DNA of 64,000 nt from Trigonopsis variabilis (taxonomy: Eukaryota > Ascomycota > Trigonopsidomycetes > Trigonopsidales > Trigonopsidaceae), in NCBI GenBank assembly GCA_003707065.3, contig PPXM03000011.1:248001-312000 (forward strand), written 5' to 3'. Below the pieces are notes generated by a model. It was not told where the DNA came from. It made no database searches and worked only from the letters and a program-made list of their open reading frames with translations. Within the stretch, counting starts at the first letter, position 1. Each line of letters opens with the position of its first letter. The position numbers were made by a program, and so were the translations under genes. Of the stretch, positions 1 to 9,843 are shown in pieces.

Positions 1-840
1 ATCCTTTGCTCGTCCAGAGAGGATAGACTCGAGAATAAATTTCAAAATCCCGAATTTGGGCGGTAATAATTTTCCAGTTCGCGAGCGTGTCCCTTCAACA
101 AAACATTCAAAGTTATATCCTCCGGCAAGCAGAGTATCGATATAGGCTTGAATGAGACTACCATATAGAGCATCATTACCAAATGATCGACGAATCCACA
201 TAGCACCGATCTCATGCAATACTGGCCCCACTACTGCAAAATTTAAATTCTCCCCAGCCACAACTGCCGGCAAGGAGATCCCAAATCTCAAACAAATCCA
301 TTGGATAGCCACATAATCAATGTGACTGCGATGAGAAGGCAAGAAAATTAATGACTGCTGATTCTGAGCAGCCAATTCCGCTGTTTTCCGTAACCTCTCA
401 ACTTCTCGGTGACTGACATGTACGCCCTGGTCATAGGTGCGGGCCAGTAACTGGGTCGTCAAGTAGTTCATCACCCGTAATGCCATTTTGTATCGAAATC
501 TGACAATCACATTGTCCGCTTCCCCATCAACTGTCTCTAATAGCCATTTCTTAACCTCCCGTCGTCGCTCTTCCTTCTTGGCTCCGGTCAGCCAGCTTTC
601 CTTATTCACTTCTCGTTCAGCCAATTCTTCTATCGTTTTCTGCAGTACTGGCGATGCCTTGACTTTCTCTTTGAGATTATCGGCCAACTCGGGATAGAAC
701 AATTGCTGCCCTATATAGTTATCGTATCCTCGCCATGACGACCCATAAATAAATTTAAACGCTTGCTGAAGAGCCGAGATAGGTGCCTCTCGGAATCGGT
801 ATAAACCCAGTGCTAAATCTTTTGTTGGGTGTTCGTTCAT
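1..840 (-). CDS. PlsB/GNPAT-like glycerolipid acyltransferase, N-terminal 280 residues (cut by left edge)
   Basis: An open frame runs from an ATG at 840 to the window edge with no stop, so only the first 280 residues are visible. The product matches the PlsB/GNPAT branch of acyltransferases, which add an acyl chain to glycerol-3-phosphate or dihydroxyacetone phosphate. Seen directly: block I HRSHID (H170, D175) and block III FVEGTRSRTGKL (E249), the usual catalytic and phosphate-binding motifs. About 160 residues lie before block I, as in this family. In animals GNPAT is the peroxisomal first enzyme of ether-lipid synthesis; fungal relatives are less studied. Whether this copy uses DHAP or G3P, and whether it ends in a peroxisomal targeting tripeptide, cannot be seen here. 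It is divergent from the DUF3020 gene across about 300 bp. Confidence 0.85.
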   Translation of the reverse strand, partial: MNEHPTKDLALGLYRFREAPISALQQAFKFIYGSSWRGYDNYIGQQLFYPELADNLKEKVKASPVLQKTIEELAEREVNKESWLTGAKKEERRREVKKWLLETVDGEADNVIVRFRYKMALRVMNYLTTQLLARTYDQGVHVSHREVERLRKTAELAAQNQQSLIFLPSHRSHIDYVAIQWICLRFGISLPAVVAGENLNFAVVGPVLHEIGAMWIRRSFGNDALYGSLIQAYIDTLLAGGYNFECFVEGTRSRTGKLLPPKFGILKFILESILSGRAKD

Positions 841-1137
841 TGGGGATGTCTAGTCCGATGTTAGCTGGGGTTGGCTAGTTCCTTCCCCACATCTTTGGAC
901 GACCGGGTGTATCGATCACCCAAAGAATCAGTATGCACTGGCCGTTTTCACATTTATGCCATCTGGCTCTGCTTCTCTCCCAACTGGCAGGTCGCCATGC
1001 ACAAGCTTGTTTCACACTTGTGCCTATTTTTCGAATCTTTCCTCCCAACGACCATCCAACCGCGATCAGAAAATTGTTATTAAGCTCAGTCCTCTCGGGC
1101 CCTTCCTATTTGGATCAGTTTCCTATTCGTCCTGCTA

Positions 1138-2007
1138 ATGTCTGACCAAAATCCTGACCTTAATGCTTTGGCAGATACGCGCATCCAGCCCGGAGACGAT
1201 CCAGGACTAGTGGCCGCGGTGTTGATTGCTCGTCAAATGCTTCGACGTCCGACCTCAGATGATTTGGCTCCCTTATCTACCGAGACTTTGGAGGCCGTTC
1301 AAATGGCCTTGGCCAATATGGAGCCTATCCAGCACCATCCTAAACCTCGACGAACAGAGCTATCGGACGAGGAATTATCTCGGGTTCGTTTGTTCAACAG
1401 AGAGCGCAAGAAACGTTGGAGAGGTTTAAACAGTGATAGAAATAAAGATAACGATTTACGAAGTCGGGTGGTGAAACGCGCGAATGCTCTTTATGGCACA
1501 TCTACGGTCTCCCAGGAGAAGCGGGATTGGATAGAAGCAGAATTCGCTAGACGACGAAGCCGCCGAATAGCTAGAGAAAGCAATCGGCTATCATCAGAAC
1601 CTCGCTCAGATGGCCAGTCTCTCGCGGACGCGTTGGGCTCGTCTCCTGAGCTTTTAGGTTCCTTAATCCAGCTGTTGGGTGATGACCAAAACATAGACCT
1701 TTCGGCTTTGCCATCCTTATTGGCCTCACTGAACGATAACAACCAAACTACCAGCGAATCCACAGCTCGGCCATTTGCTAATCAACATCCCAACACTCCT
1801 CTCACTGATTCTCTCGACCTAAACTCGACCAACCCTTATCGCGAACCCGCATCTGCTGCTGATGCTCTTCCCCTTCCTCCAGGCTACCGTCCTCCCCAGT
1901 TCATCTCCACCGACATCCGCCTAACCGTCCCGCCTACTCCTAAAGCTGTAAGCAATCGAAGCTTCGGTTTCCCGCGTCCTATCAATGATAATCTCGACTT
2001 TGTATAA
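1138..2007 (+). CDS. DUF3020-domain protein
   Basis: A single-exon frame of 289 residues. Residues about 75-125 carry the fungal DUF3020 signature, a very basic stretch with the core RERKKRWRGLNSDRNKDNDL followed by RSRVVKRANALYG. The rest is low-complexity and Ser/Pro-rich, with one leucine-rich helix (SPELLGSLIQLLGDD). No catalytic motif is visible. The domain's function is not established; its basic, helix-like character suggests nucleic-acid or protein binding in the nucleus, which is inference. The start is the ATG directly after the divergent promoter. The stop TAA is also the first three bases of a 15-bp inverted-repeat arm shared with the convergent lipase gene. Confidence 0.8.
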   Translation: MSDQNPDLNALADTRIQPGDDPGLVAAVLIARQMLRRPTSDDLAPLSTETLEAVQMALANMEPIQHHPKPRRTELSDEELSRVRLFNRERKKRWRGLNSDRNKDNDLRSRVVKRANALYGTSTVSQEKRDWIEAEFARRRSRRIARESNRLSSEPRSDGQSLADALGSSPELLGSLIQLLGDDQNIDLSALPSLLASLNDNNQTTSESTARPFANQHPNTPLTDSLDLNSTNPYREPASAADALPLPPGYRPPQFISTDIRLTVPPTPKAVSNRSFGFPRPINDNLDFV

Positions 2008-2125
2008 TGTATATTACTTACGGTGATCTCCAGCTACATTTCGTACGCGTTTCGTATGAAATTTCTTGGCCCACTACGCGCTCTTGTTCCTAACCATTCC
2101 ATGTCCATTGAAGTAATATACATTA
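2005..2125. repeat. 15-bp inverted repeat, each arm starting at a convergent stop codon
   Basis: Positions 2005-2019 read TAATGTATATTACTT. Positions 2111-2125 are the exact reverse complement, 91 nt apart. The TAA of the left arm is the stop of the DUF3020 gene and the TAA of the right arm, read on the minus strand, is the stop of the lipase gene. Both mRNAs would therefore begin their 3' UTR with the same 12 nt, which include UGUAUAUUA, a match to the yeast Puf4-type motif. Confidence 0.85.
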
Positions 2126-4261
2126 ATCGCTTGAAGAAAACAAGTCCGTAGTATCTCCCGAATCAAGACGACCCAGTCGTTCAGGCTTTACGTCGGCGAA
2201 AAGCTCGTCGTCTGATGGGTTCAGCGACAACGCGCTAGGTAAAGAAGACCGATTCTGGGGGTAAAAATATGCACGCGTCGGCTGAGAAGGGAGCCTGGTC
2301 AGGAGTGAGCAATAAAAACGAGGATGCTCATTATATACACCATTCGGCGCACTAGGAGAGATATCACTCAAGCGAAGGATTCCCGGGTCACTAGGCCGCC
2401 GAAAGTGAAATTTGTCTTTGGGTGATCCATTCAGAGAAGGCATCCTCGTCACTTTCTTCACTACCTTTTTGGGACTCCCTCTAGCCGAATAAGAAGAGGA
2501 TCTAGTGATAATTGTCGCCCCAGGGCTCTTAGTTGGACTTTCGAAGAATACCGGCCTCAAGCCGGTCGATCCACTCGGTTGGTGGCCTATCGAGACATAA
2601 GACGAGTCTTTTTTGAACTTTTGTCGAGCGGATAATTTATTATTCTCTTGGCCACTAGAATCACCAATGTCGCCATAGTCGAAGACCAATGGAGGAAGTA
2701 GACTAGCCGTGCTACTAGTCTTACACAATCTCCCAACCAGCTGTTCTCTAATGCGAACCACAGCATCATGAATTGATAATTCAATCGAGCATTTATTATA
2801 TATTTGTGCCAATTTTGGCCAGGTAGACTGTTGACCACGGAGCTTAGTGTCGTGCATGAAGGCTATTGTAGGGTTCTTGAGGATCTTCGACACCTCTCTG
2901 ACACGGATGCGAGGGAAGATATTAATATCACCACCGTATCGCTGGGATAATACTCCAGACAGTTTTTGGCAAAGAGCCGGGGCAAAGCCCATTTCGGCCA
3001 ACAAGGCTAGCCCGTGTTTCGCCTCAGCCAGTACCAGAGAAGATACCGTAGATGAGATCGCTTCGATCGTGCTGTTCGTACTGGCAGAAGAATCGTGGAC
3101 AAAAAGCACAACGTGGGGATTCACCTGCGAGACAATAAAGTGGCTGACGTTAAAGAGCTGGGATAGAATAGAAGATGGGATATCGTTATCAACCGAGCCG
3201 TCAATGAAATTTTGGTCCGCAACGTGCCAGGGGTGCAGATTTCCATTAATGTCTTTAACAAGAATTGGCTGAGACCGAAAGACGAGGGGAACCGAGCAAG
3301 AAGCACAGACTGCAGTTCGAATAAGAACATCTGGAGCAGTCAAATAATTAAGCGACATTCCTTCCTCATAAATGCTAGTGCTAGACACGGTGATGTTCAA
3401 AATCATTCGAGTCCGGTTATAAGCTTCCTGAAAGGTAAGGTCTCCCAGCATTTCATCCATAACCCCAGCAAGAAACGAACTATCAATCCAAGCTCCATGC
3501 TTGATAAATCGAGCCAGACGAGTCCAGAGAGTTTCTTCGTGTCCACTGTCTTCGAAGACATCCAGATTAGCGCCTGCGAATTCAGCCATCAAGGCTGGGA
3601 GCTCGGAGCGTGGTTTAGAACATAATACGCTAGCAACAATCGCCCCTGCAGAAGAGCCAGAGATGATCTGGGGCAATAATCCAGCCTGAACAAGCGCATA
3701 AAGAACCCCATTGTGCAGCATTCCCATAGTTCCGCCTCCCGAGAGCAACACAGCTGTTCGACCATAAGCTTTCAATTTACATGTTAAAATTTCATGAAGC
3801 GATCTAAAATAATTGAAATCAGCCTCAGGGCGAGATAATAATGCCTCCAATACCAATCCGCATTCACAGACGTACTCATCGATTTGCTTTTTGGAACCGC
3901 AAAATGAATGCCCGTAAAGAGCCGGGTTTCCTATTCCTGCTATATCTCGTGTCCATTGGGTTTTGATTATGTATAGTAGTTTATCATAATCCTCTTCCTT
4001 CCGGGCCATCTTCATGTCTTCGATGCACTTCCCTAGGTATTTCCAATCATAGAGATCTGTCTCGAGCTCTGTCTTCCATTCTTCCCGTCCGGTCAATGAA
4101 TCTAATTTAAGAGACGCGCTCCTCCAATCTTCCCAGCTTTCTGCATTCTCACGTCTCAAAAGTAATTCAGCAATTTGAGCTTGACGAGCCCTCCATGAAT
4201 TTGTAGCCGAACAAACTTTGGAGAGCACCTCAATAGCTCTAAAATCGAGGAGATCAATCAT
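2123..4261 (-). CDS. Patatin-like triacylglycerol lipase (Tgl3/4/5-SDP1 family)
   Basis: A 712-residue patatin lipase with the N-terminal DUF3336 region typical of yeast Tgl3/4/5 and plant SDP1 (roughly residues 20-160, including IGNPALYGHSFCGSKKQIDEY). The catalytic patatin fold follows: oxyanion loop SGGGTMGMLHNGV, nucleophile elbow GSSAG, and the dyad aspartate in FIDGSVDNDIP. Family knowledge places such enzymes on lipid droplets, where they hydrolyse stored triacylglycerol. The last 170 or so residues are Ser-rich and disordered with SPTKSP- and RxxS-like sites, consistent with phosphoregulation (inference). The open frame extends six codons upstream, but the first ATG is at 4261. A hydrophobic upstream open frame (4304-4564) joined by an intron ending near 4284 is a possible alternative N-terminus. 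Confidence 0.88.
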   Translation of the reverse strand: MIDLLDFRAIEVLSKVCSATNSWRARQAQIAELLLRRENAESWEDWRSASLKLDSLTGREEWKTELETDLYDWKYLGKCIEDMKMARKEEDYDKLLYIIKTQWTRDIAGIGNPALYGHSFCGSKKQIDEYVCECGLVLEALLSRPEADFNYFRSLHEILTCKLKAYGRTAVLLSGGGTMGMLHNGVLYALVQAGLLPQIISGSSAGAIVASVLCSKPRSELPALMAEFAGANLDVFEDSGHEETLWTRLARFIKHGAWIDSSFLAGVMDEMLGDLTFQEAYNRTRMILNITVSSTSIYEEGMSLNYLTAPDVLIRTAVCASCSVPLVFRSQPILVKDINGNLHPWHVADQNFIDGSVDNDIPSSILSQLFNVSHFIVSQVNPHVVLFVHDSSASTNSTIEAISSTVSSLVLAEAKHGLALLAEMGFAPALCQKLSGVLSQRYGGDINIFPRIRVREVSKILKNPTIAFMHDTKLRGQQSTWPKLAQIYNKCSIELSIHDAVVRIREQLVGRLCKTSSTASLLPPLVFDYGDIGDSSGQENNKLSARQKFKKDSSYVSIGHQPSGSTGLRPVFFESPTKSPGATIITRSSSYSARGSPKKVVKKVTRMPSLNGSPKDKFHFRRPSDPGILRLSDISPSAPNGVYNEHPRFYCSLLTRLPSQPTRAYFYPQNRSSLPSALSLNPSDDELFADVKPERLGRLDSGDTTDLFSSSD

Positions 4262-5033
4262 TTTTAGCAAGATGCCCAAATAATGAAAGCAGCGCTAAAG
4301 CAATCAGGGATCAAGCGTAAAACAGACCAGCAACGCTAATGCCCCAACGGAAAGTAGAGATAGTGAGTGTGAAAAGGAGGAGACCGAAGAGGGTCGAAAG
4401 AAAATAAGATTTGTTTTGAAACAAATACCAAGAGCTCGGAAGGGCACGGATAGTCTAATTCGTATGCTTTGTTGATGATTGATTAGTGAACGAAGGACGA
4501 AAAGTAGTAAGTTACTAGGCAAACTCCCAACGAGGTTGGTGAGTACCCTGTAATGTGATGGCATGCAACATCGGTAATATCGGATGTCATTCAGACTATA
4601 GTTTTCATCTAACTTAACAATGACAGGTCGACTAGAATTAGTTTTTTTTGAGAAAGATGGCTCGTTGGGGCTGGGCGTGTGGGGAATAGCCGTGCTGATG
4701 GAGCACCATGACTACTTGTAGTTGTCCATGTTCCTGGAGAGAATGAATGACGCGTCGGGTCAAGGCCGTAATACGCGCCTTTGTGGCTTATTTTATAGGA
4801 TGACAGGAGCTATTTATAATCAAAACATATCAATTAGGGCGATGACAGACATATAACTGTCAGTTGTTGCAGAAACCGTAAAAGGTCCAACAAGTGGGAA
4901 ACAAGGCGAGGAATCGGGAAGATCATCTGTCAAAACGACAAAAATGGAAACAATTACGAACACCGCGAAAACTCGACAAATCACCAACAAATCTCCAACA
5001 TATCATATTTATAATTCATTATTATCATGCAAT
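4262..5033. other. Intergenic: lipase promoter and 3' flank of the coiled-coil gene
   Basis: No recognisable gene. The only sizeable open frame is minus-strand 4304-4564 (86 codons from an ATG, hydrophobic C-terminus). It matches nothing I know but could be a 5' exon of the lipase. The right part is A/T-rich, as expected for a 3' UTR. Confidence 0.5.
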
Positions 5034-6029
5034 TTAATCGGCTTGCTTGGTTACTAGTTCCAAAGCTTGATCAAGCATCACTTTTTCATGACCGATGGCG
5101 ACCTCAAGTAAAGACCACCGTCGACTGATGCAGATATCATATAGCTCATTCAGCCGCTTGGAAGCATGCTGAAGGACGCTGATGATCCTAGAGTTCTTAT
5201 CTGGATCTTTCAAGGTCAACTCTTTGGCCACAAGGGATTCAGCTTCCTCAACAGTTTCAATCGTAGATTTCCAGATCGTCAAGCCGTCTTCTAATGCTTG
5301 GACTTCATTCAAATGGGTCTCTCGATGTTCCTGCAATGCTTTAGCTTCATAATTCAACATAATTGGTAACTGGGTCGAGTCATGAATGCCTTTAGGTAGA
5401 TTATCAGCGATATGCCTACGGATGAGCTCTAATGAAGCCTTATAGGACGATGATCGCGCAGTCATTTCCGAGCTGAGTAAATCGAGTTTGGCTCGTACAG
5501 CCGCCTTGTCAGCTCGGAGGACTTCTATTCTCTTGGTCAACTTAGATATCTCAGCCTAGAAATTAGTTAGGACTCGGAAAAACAAAATTCTTACATCAAT
5601 CGATTGTTCTTCTTCACTCAGGGCAGTGAACTCCTTAGCATCATTGCTATTTTCCTTGATATCGACGATCTGCTGCTCCAACCCCGCAACCTTGTCGTTC
5701 CAATCCTTATATCGATCGGTCCATGCTTGTCTTATTTCGCAAGCTTCTGAATAGACAGATGCAGTCAAATTTTTTAAATTGATTAGCTCTTTCATCGCTT
5801 CCAAGATCCCCGATCTTGACGTCGCGATCCTGCTCTCATCCCCAGCCAATAACGACTGGGCCTGAAGATCTAATAAGTTCTGAACATGCTCAGTAACGGC
5901 CGTCAGTCGACGAGCCAAGACTAAAAGCTCCGATCGCTCTTGTGCTGCACGACTTTTGATGGGTACTAGCGCGTAATCATTGGCGAGAGACATAAAAGTC
6001 AGTGGAATGGCGTCTTGGTCATCTTGCAT
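5034..6029 (-). CDS. Coiled-coil protein of unknown function
   Basis: Two exons, 5595-6029 and 5034-5555, joined across a 39-nt intron (GTAAGA donor, CTAAC branch site, CTAG acceptor), give 318 residues. The sequence is almost entirely charged amphipathic helix: Glu/Lys/Leu-rich heptads run from about residue 25 to 300, with short breaks near the splice junction and around residue 205 (DNLPKG). No enzyme motif, signal peptide or membrane segment is visible. I do not recognise the family. The pattern fits a structural subunit such as a kinetochore, spindle or autophagy scaffold protein, but that is a guess. The start is the first ATG of the exon (MQDDQDAIPL). Confidence 0.75.
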
Positions 6030-6640
6030 AGCTCGTCAATGACAACTGCTCTCCAACTACACTATGCTTTCTTAAGTACTTTACGAAATTTTGACCTCTT
6101 ATACCTTTTATCCTACGATCTTTCGCCCGTTCTGTTAATATTGGCACAGCATCCCCAGATTACACCCGCGGGGCTATGCCGTTAGTCTAGCAACGTCCTT
6201 GAACGGCACGAGAATAAGTCTGTAGTGCAGAGAGAACGCAAATCACACATTGATATAATCTCACTAATCTCCACTATCATGATACTAGTATTCCATCTTA
6301 TCCAATCTACTCTACATTCGTCCAAGTAATAAGTTATGACCTCATTTGCCTGCGCGTTCTGATCATTCAACACACGACTAAGTCGAATCGGGAGCGAAAA
6401 CGATTCACACAAGAATCGAGCCCTTGTCTGATATCTCTTTGCCGGGTTCTCTATCTCTGTTATTCTAGGGGATAGTCTCATGCTAAGATCATCATTCCTA
6501 CTAGTTTTATCTTGCTACGTCCCCAGAATGGTTGTCTTGGCTACATATCCAGCTTACCTTTTCTGGGGATAGACAACAGCACCCGTTATCGTTTAGCCTT
6601 GCGATTGTTACCCGGGGCAAATTCACCCACGAATCATTCA
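6030..6640. other. Intergenic: divergent promoter region
   Basis: This lies between the start of the minus-strand coiled-coil gene and the start of the mitofissin gene. Two short minus-strand open frames (6182-6481, 6507-6713) resemble nothing and the second overlaps mitofissin exons. I see no tRNA-like boxes. Confidence 0.5.
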
Positions 6641-6952
6641 ATGGCTTTTGTAAGTTTATCCTCCGATTGAATAATGAGAGTCTCTGACCGACTAGCTTGG
6701 GAAATTGATTCACTACTCGTTTGACTTGGTGTTGATTTCTACGGTTTTGGCTGGCGTACGGAGATCAACTGGATTGACGTGAGCTATTTATTCTGCAATT
6801 AGCGACTAACTAAAAGGCTCCAGACGCAATCCATTTCCGATTCCAAGGACTTGCAAAATGCAGTCCACAAATATCTGGATGTGGGAGAATGGGTGATGGA
6901 CACTAGCGTGGCGGCTCTCAACACAAGTTCCTATTTCAAGCGAGAACGTTAA
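6641..6952 (+). CDS. ATG44: Mitofissin (DUF1748 family), Atg44 homologue
   Basis: A 75-residue protein spread over three small exons (6641-6649, 6696-6778, 6817-6952). The introns are 46 nt (GTAAGT donor, CTGAC branch site) and 38 nt (GTGAGC donor, CTAAC branch site). The product begins MAFLGKLIHYSFDLVLISTV, continues LAGVRRSTGL, and later has KYLDVGEWVMDTSVAALNTS. This is the pattern of the fungal DUF1748 family, now called mitofissin after S. pombe and budding yeast Atg44, a small intermembrane-space protein that fragments mitochondrial membranes for mitophagy. Its length matches the family (about 70-80 residues). The first exon encodes only three residues, so simple ORF scans miss the gene. 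The stop lies 31 nt from the stop of the convergent BRCT gene. Confidence 0.9.
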
Positions 6953-6983
6953 GGGATGGGTGGTTTCGACGTGGGTTTGGATC

Positions 6984-7635
6984 TTAATCTGCTATTAGGT
7001 ATTGGCTTTCTTCCAAATGTTTATGTTGGTCCTCGCATCTGTTGTTAGATTGTGTATGTTAGTGATCATTTGACTTACTCGATCACCCATCGTACTCCAA
7101 TGCATTTGATTCCCTGGTTTTGAGCACGGGCGAGGTTTGCTCGATCTCCTTTGCGCCAGATCATGTGAGTCACGCTCTTGTCGTCAAGGTCACTTAGTCG
7201 AGCCCCGAGACGCTCCAGTTTCCGAATAATTGAAGCTCTCGTGCCATCTTTACTTTCTAATACATCAACGCAGCATATGCATCCTTCTAACGGAGGATGT
7301 ATAGCAACCCGTTTCTTGACTTTGTTGCGAGTTCGTTCCACCGTTGGCGGTGCCTCGTCTGCACCGCTCTTCAAGGGAATGAATGTCGGATTGGAAAAAG
7401 CCTTGGCCCGATTGTAATGCCCAGACGGTGTATACGGACTGGTCAACTCCTTCATCGTTGGCACTGGCGGCTTCATTCCCTTCCGAGGAGATCGGTTTTC
7501 TTTATCCAGGATACTTGCACCTTTAGTAGGAGACGCCTTTATAGCTTTTGTAGGAGATGGCGAGAATAGAGTTGGTCTCTCTTTTGGAAAAAATACATCA
7601 TTGTCATTCAATTTAGCTGGCCGGCGAGTTTGCAT
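6984..7635 (-). CDS. BRCT-domain protein
   Basis: Exons 7079-7635 and 6984-7038 join across a 40-nt intron (GTAAGT donor, CTAAC branch site, ACAG acceptor), giving about 203 residues from the ATG at 7635. Residues about 110-200 form one BRCT domain: LEGCICCVDV, LERLGARLSDL, VTHMIWRKGD and the terminal Trp motif GVRWVIECEDQ, which is completed only by the last exon. The N-terminal half is basic with repeated SPTK/SPRK sites, typical of CDK-regulated nuclear proteins. BRCT domains bind phosphopeptides or DNA ends, so a DNA-damage or chromosome role is likely (inference). An upstream exon starting at an ATG at 7817 (MEYQPVLSPRKLRLGRQ) could be joined by a 35-nt intron with a GTGCGT donor, since the frame stays open above 7635. 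The true N-terminus is therefore uncertain. Confidence 0.75.
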
Positions 7636-8249
7636 TCTTTGAGCGGGGGATGATAGGGTCCTTGTTCCTAGACGACATCGCCTCGCAGGAGACTGTTCAA
7701 CTTAGCGCGCTCAACCAGTATACGCACTTCAATCCCAGGGATTTTCTTCTCTTCTTCATTCAAATCTTGTCTACCAAGACGTAGTTTCCTTGGACTCAAC
7801 ACTGGCTGATATTCCATAGCAGCTTTGTTGTTTACTCTGAGCGTTACCAGCTCTAGGTGATATTTATCTTTTCCCAAAGAGAGCTCATCAATCGCTACAC
7901 AGGGCTGGGACCGAATGCCCACTTGGACGCGTTGCCTACTACTATCCAGTGTCAATCATCTCCTAATAAGTGTAAAAGTGTATAATATCCACAACGAAGG
8001 CAAATCGTATACCAGCGTAATTGCTTCTAAATATACTGATGCTTGTGATATAGATTCAAATTGAGTATTTCTGCGTTATGCTTTTTGAACGCTAGAACTA
8101 CAGTATTTTGAGTACTAGCGAGCTTTATTGCTGTCAAACTAGCTTGTAGAACACCGTACTGTGGTTAGAAAGGGTTGCCTCTGTAAGTAGGAAGGGCAGC
8201 AATCCGGCTTTCCATACTCTCTTTTCTACAAGTCCACCGTTACATCGGC
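7636..8249. other. Intergenic, possibly holding a 5' exon of the BRCT gene
   Basis: The minus-strand frame 7668-7955 has no ATG at its upstream end (it opens with TTG). Its part from 7817 down could be the first BRCT exon. The remainder is A/T-rich promoter sequence for the divergent PIG-M gene. Nothing else is recognisable. Confidence 0.45.
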
Positions 8250-9504
8250 ATGGCGATCATTGAGTGGAATGCAAAGACATTGCTCATAGGCGGAGTTGTT
8301 CTTCGATTAATATTTTTTTTTCATGGGCTTCATCAGGATGCCACGAGCGAACTGAAATATACCGACATTGACTATTACGTCTTTACCGACGCTGCTCGTT
8401 ACGTGTCTGAGGGCCGATCTCCTTATGATCGAGCAACATATCGATATACTCCCATCCTAGCATGGATTTTGCTTCCCACTGCCCATGGCTGGTTTTCTTT
8501 TGGAAAGATTTTGTTCATGGCCGGTGACATGATTGCTGGATGGTTCATTCTGGACCTTTTAAACAGAATGCCTTCCTTGTCGCCGTCAGCAAGACTCAAT
8601 TATGCTAGCTTTTGGATCTTGAACCCTATGGTTTGCACAATCTCGAGCAGAGGGTCGTCTGAGGGTTTATTGGGTGCCATGATCATGCTCGTGGTATATC
8701 TGATCAACACCAAAAAATATACGCTAGCCGGCTTAGCGTCTGGTTTCTCCATTCATTTTAAAATCTACCCTGTCATTTATGTTCCTGCCATTCTATGTTT
8801 TCTTGATCAAGGTGCTCCTCTATTTCCTAACCTTCCTTTCTCAAGGTTTATTACTAGAGACCGGGTAAAGTTCGCCTTGGCGGTCGTTATCATAAATGTC
8901 TTGCTACTCGGCTCGTTATACGCAATCTACGGTGAACCTTTTCTCCGTCATGCTTACCTCCATCATCTGTCTCGCTCCGACCACCGACATAACTTCTCTC
9001 CTTACCATGTCTTGCTTTATATATCTTCCTATCTGCAATCTAAAACTCATCTCTCTCTAGGCCCCAACTATCCTAGTCTAGCTTTTTTCCCGCAACTCTT
9101 CTTATCAGCAGTTCTTACACCTCTCGCTTTGGCTAAGCGACATATCATCCACTGCTTCTTCATCCAGACTTTTATCTTCGTCTCCTTCAATAAAGTCTGC
9201 ACTAGTCAATATTTCATGTGGTATATGATTTTCCTTCCCTTGGTGCTACCGGGGTCTCGATTCTTGAAGACACCCTTGCTGGGCATCTCAGCACTCCTTG
9301 GATGGATTGTTACTCAGGTACTTGTGATCTTTTCTATTTACTCTAACACCTTAGGCGGCTTGGCTGTTCGAAGCTTATCAGCTCGAGTTTCTCACAAAAT
9401 CTACCTTCATTCCAGGTCTCTTAGTCTCATCGTTGGCTTTTTTTGTCGTCAACATCTGTATAACTTACATTGCTATCGATAGTGCCGTTACCTCCAGCCA
9501 ATAA
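8250..9504 (+). CDS. GPI14: GPI mannosyltransferase 1, PIG-M/Gpi14 (GT50)
   Basis: Two exons (8250-9317, 9355-9504) across a 37-nt intron give 405 residues. PIG-M adds the first alpha-1,4-mannose to GlcN-PI on the lumenal side of the ER during GPI-anchor synthesis, using dolichol-phosphate mannose. Visible features are an N-terminal membrane segment followed by the lumenal D-x-D motif in KYTDIDYYVFTDAARYV (the family's active-site motif), GRSPYDRATYRYTPILAW, and many hydrophobic helices. The HFKIYPVIY and SQYFMWY segments are also characteristic. Without the intron the frame runs into an unrelated C-terminus. With it the protein ends with the expected hydrophobic helix and SAVTSSQ. The partner subunit Pbn1/PIG-X is not in the window. 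Confidence 0.93.
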
Positions 9505-9843
9505 ATCAACCATGATACCCTTCCCTAGTCGACTGAATCAAATGACTGCAAAAAAAAAGGTAGCCAAAAAAGACCAAGTGGTTCCCTGGCGATCAAGTTT
9601 CTCGGACTGAGCTTGATCAAGGTTCTCCGTTTACTTTTCTCCTATAAGGTAGTGTCTGCTGGGGATAAGTCTGCTTAGTCTTAGAATAGTCCTGTATATA
9701 GTTCCTCTCTGAAAATTCTGTTACGTCCGAGTGAATTGTCAAACTAACTGAAATTAGCAGAGCTGTTAAATAAAAATGTTAGATATTTATATAAGATACA
9801 ACTATAGGATAAATATATAGCAGTTGTATGATTCTAGGGGGAA
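9505..9843. other. Intergenic, A/T-rich, with short inverted repeats
   Basis: This lies between the convergent ends of PIG-M and the zinc-finger gene. It holds an 8-bp inverted repeat (9796-9803 against 9822-9829, 18-nt spacer) and the stop-overlapping palindrome listed separately. No gene is seen. Confidence 0.5.
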
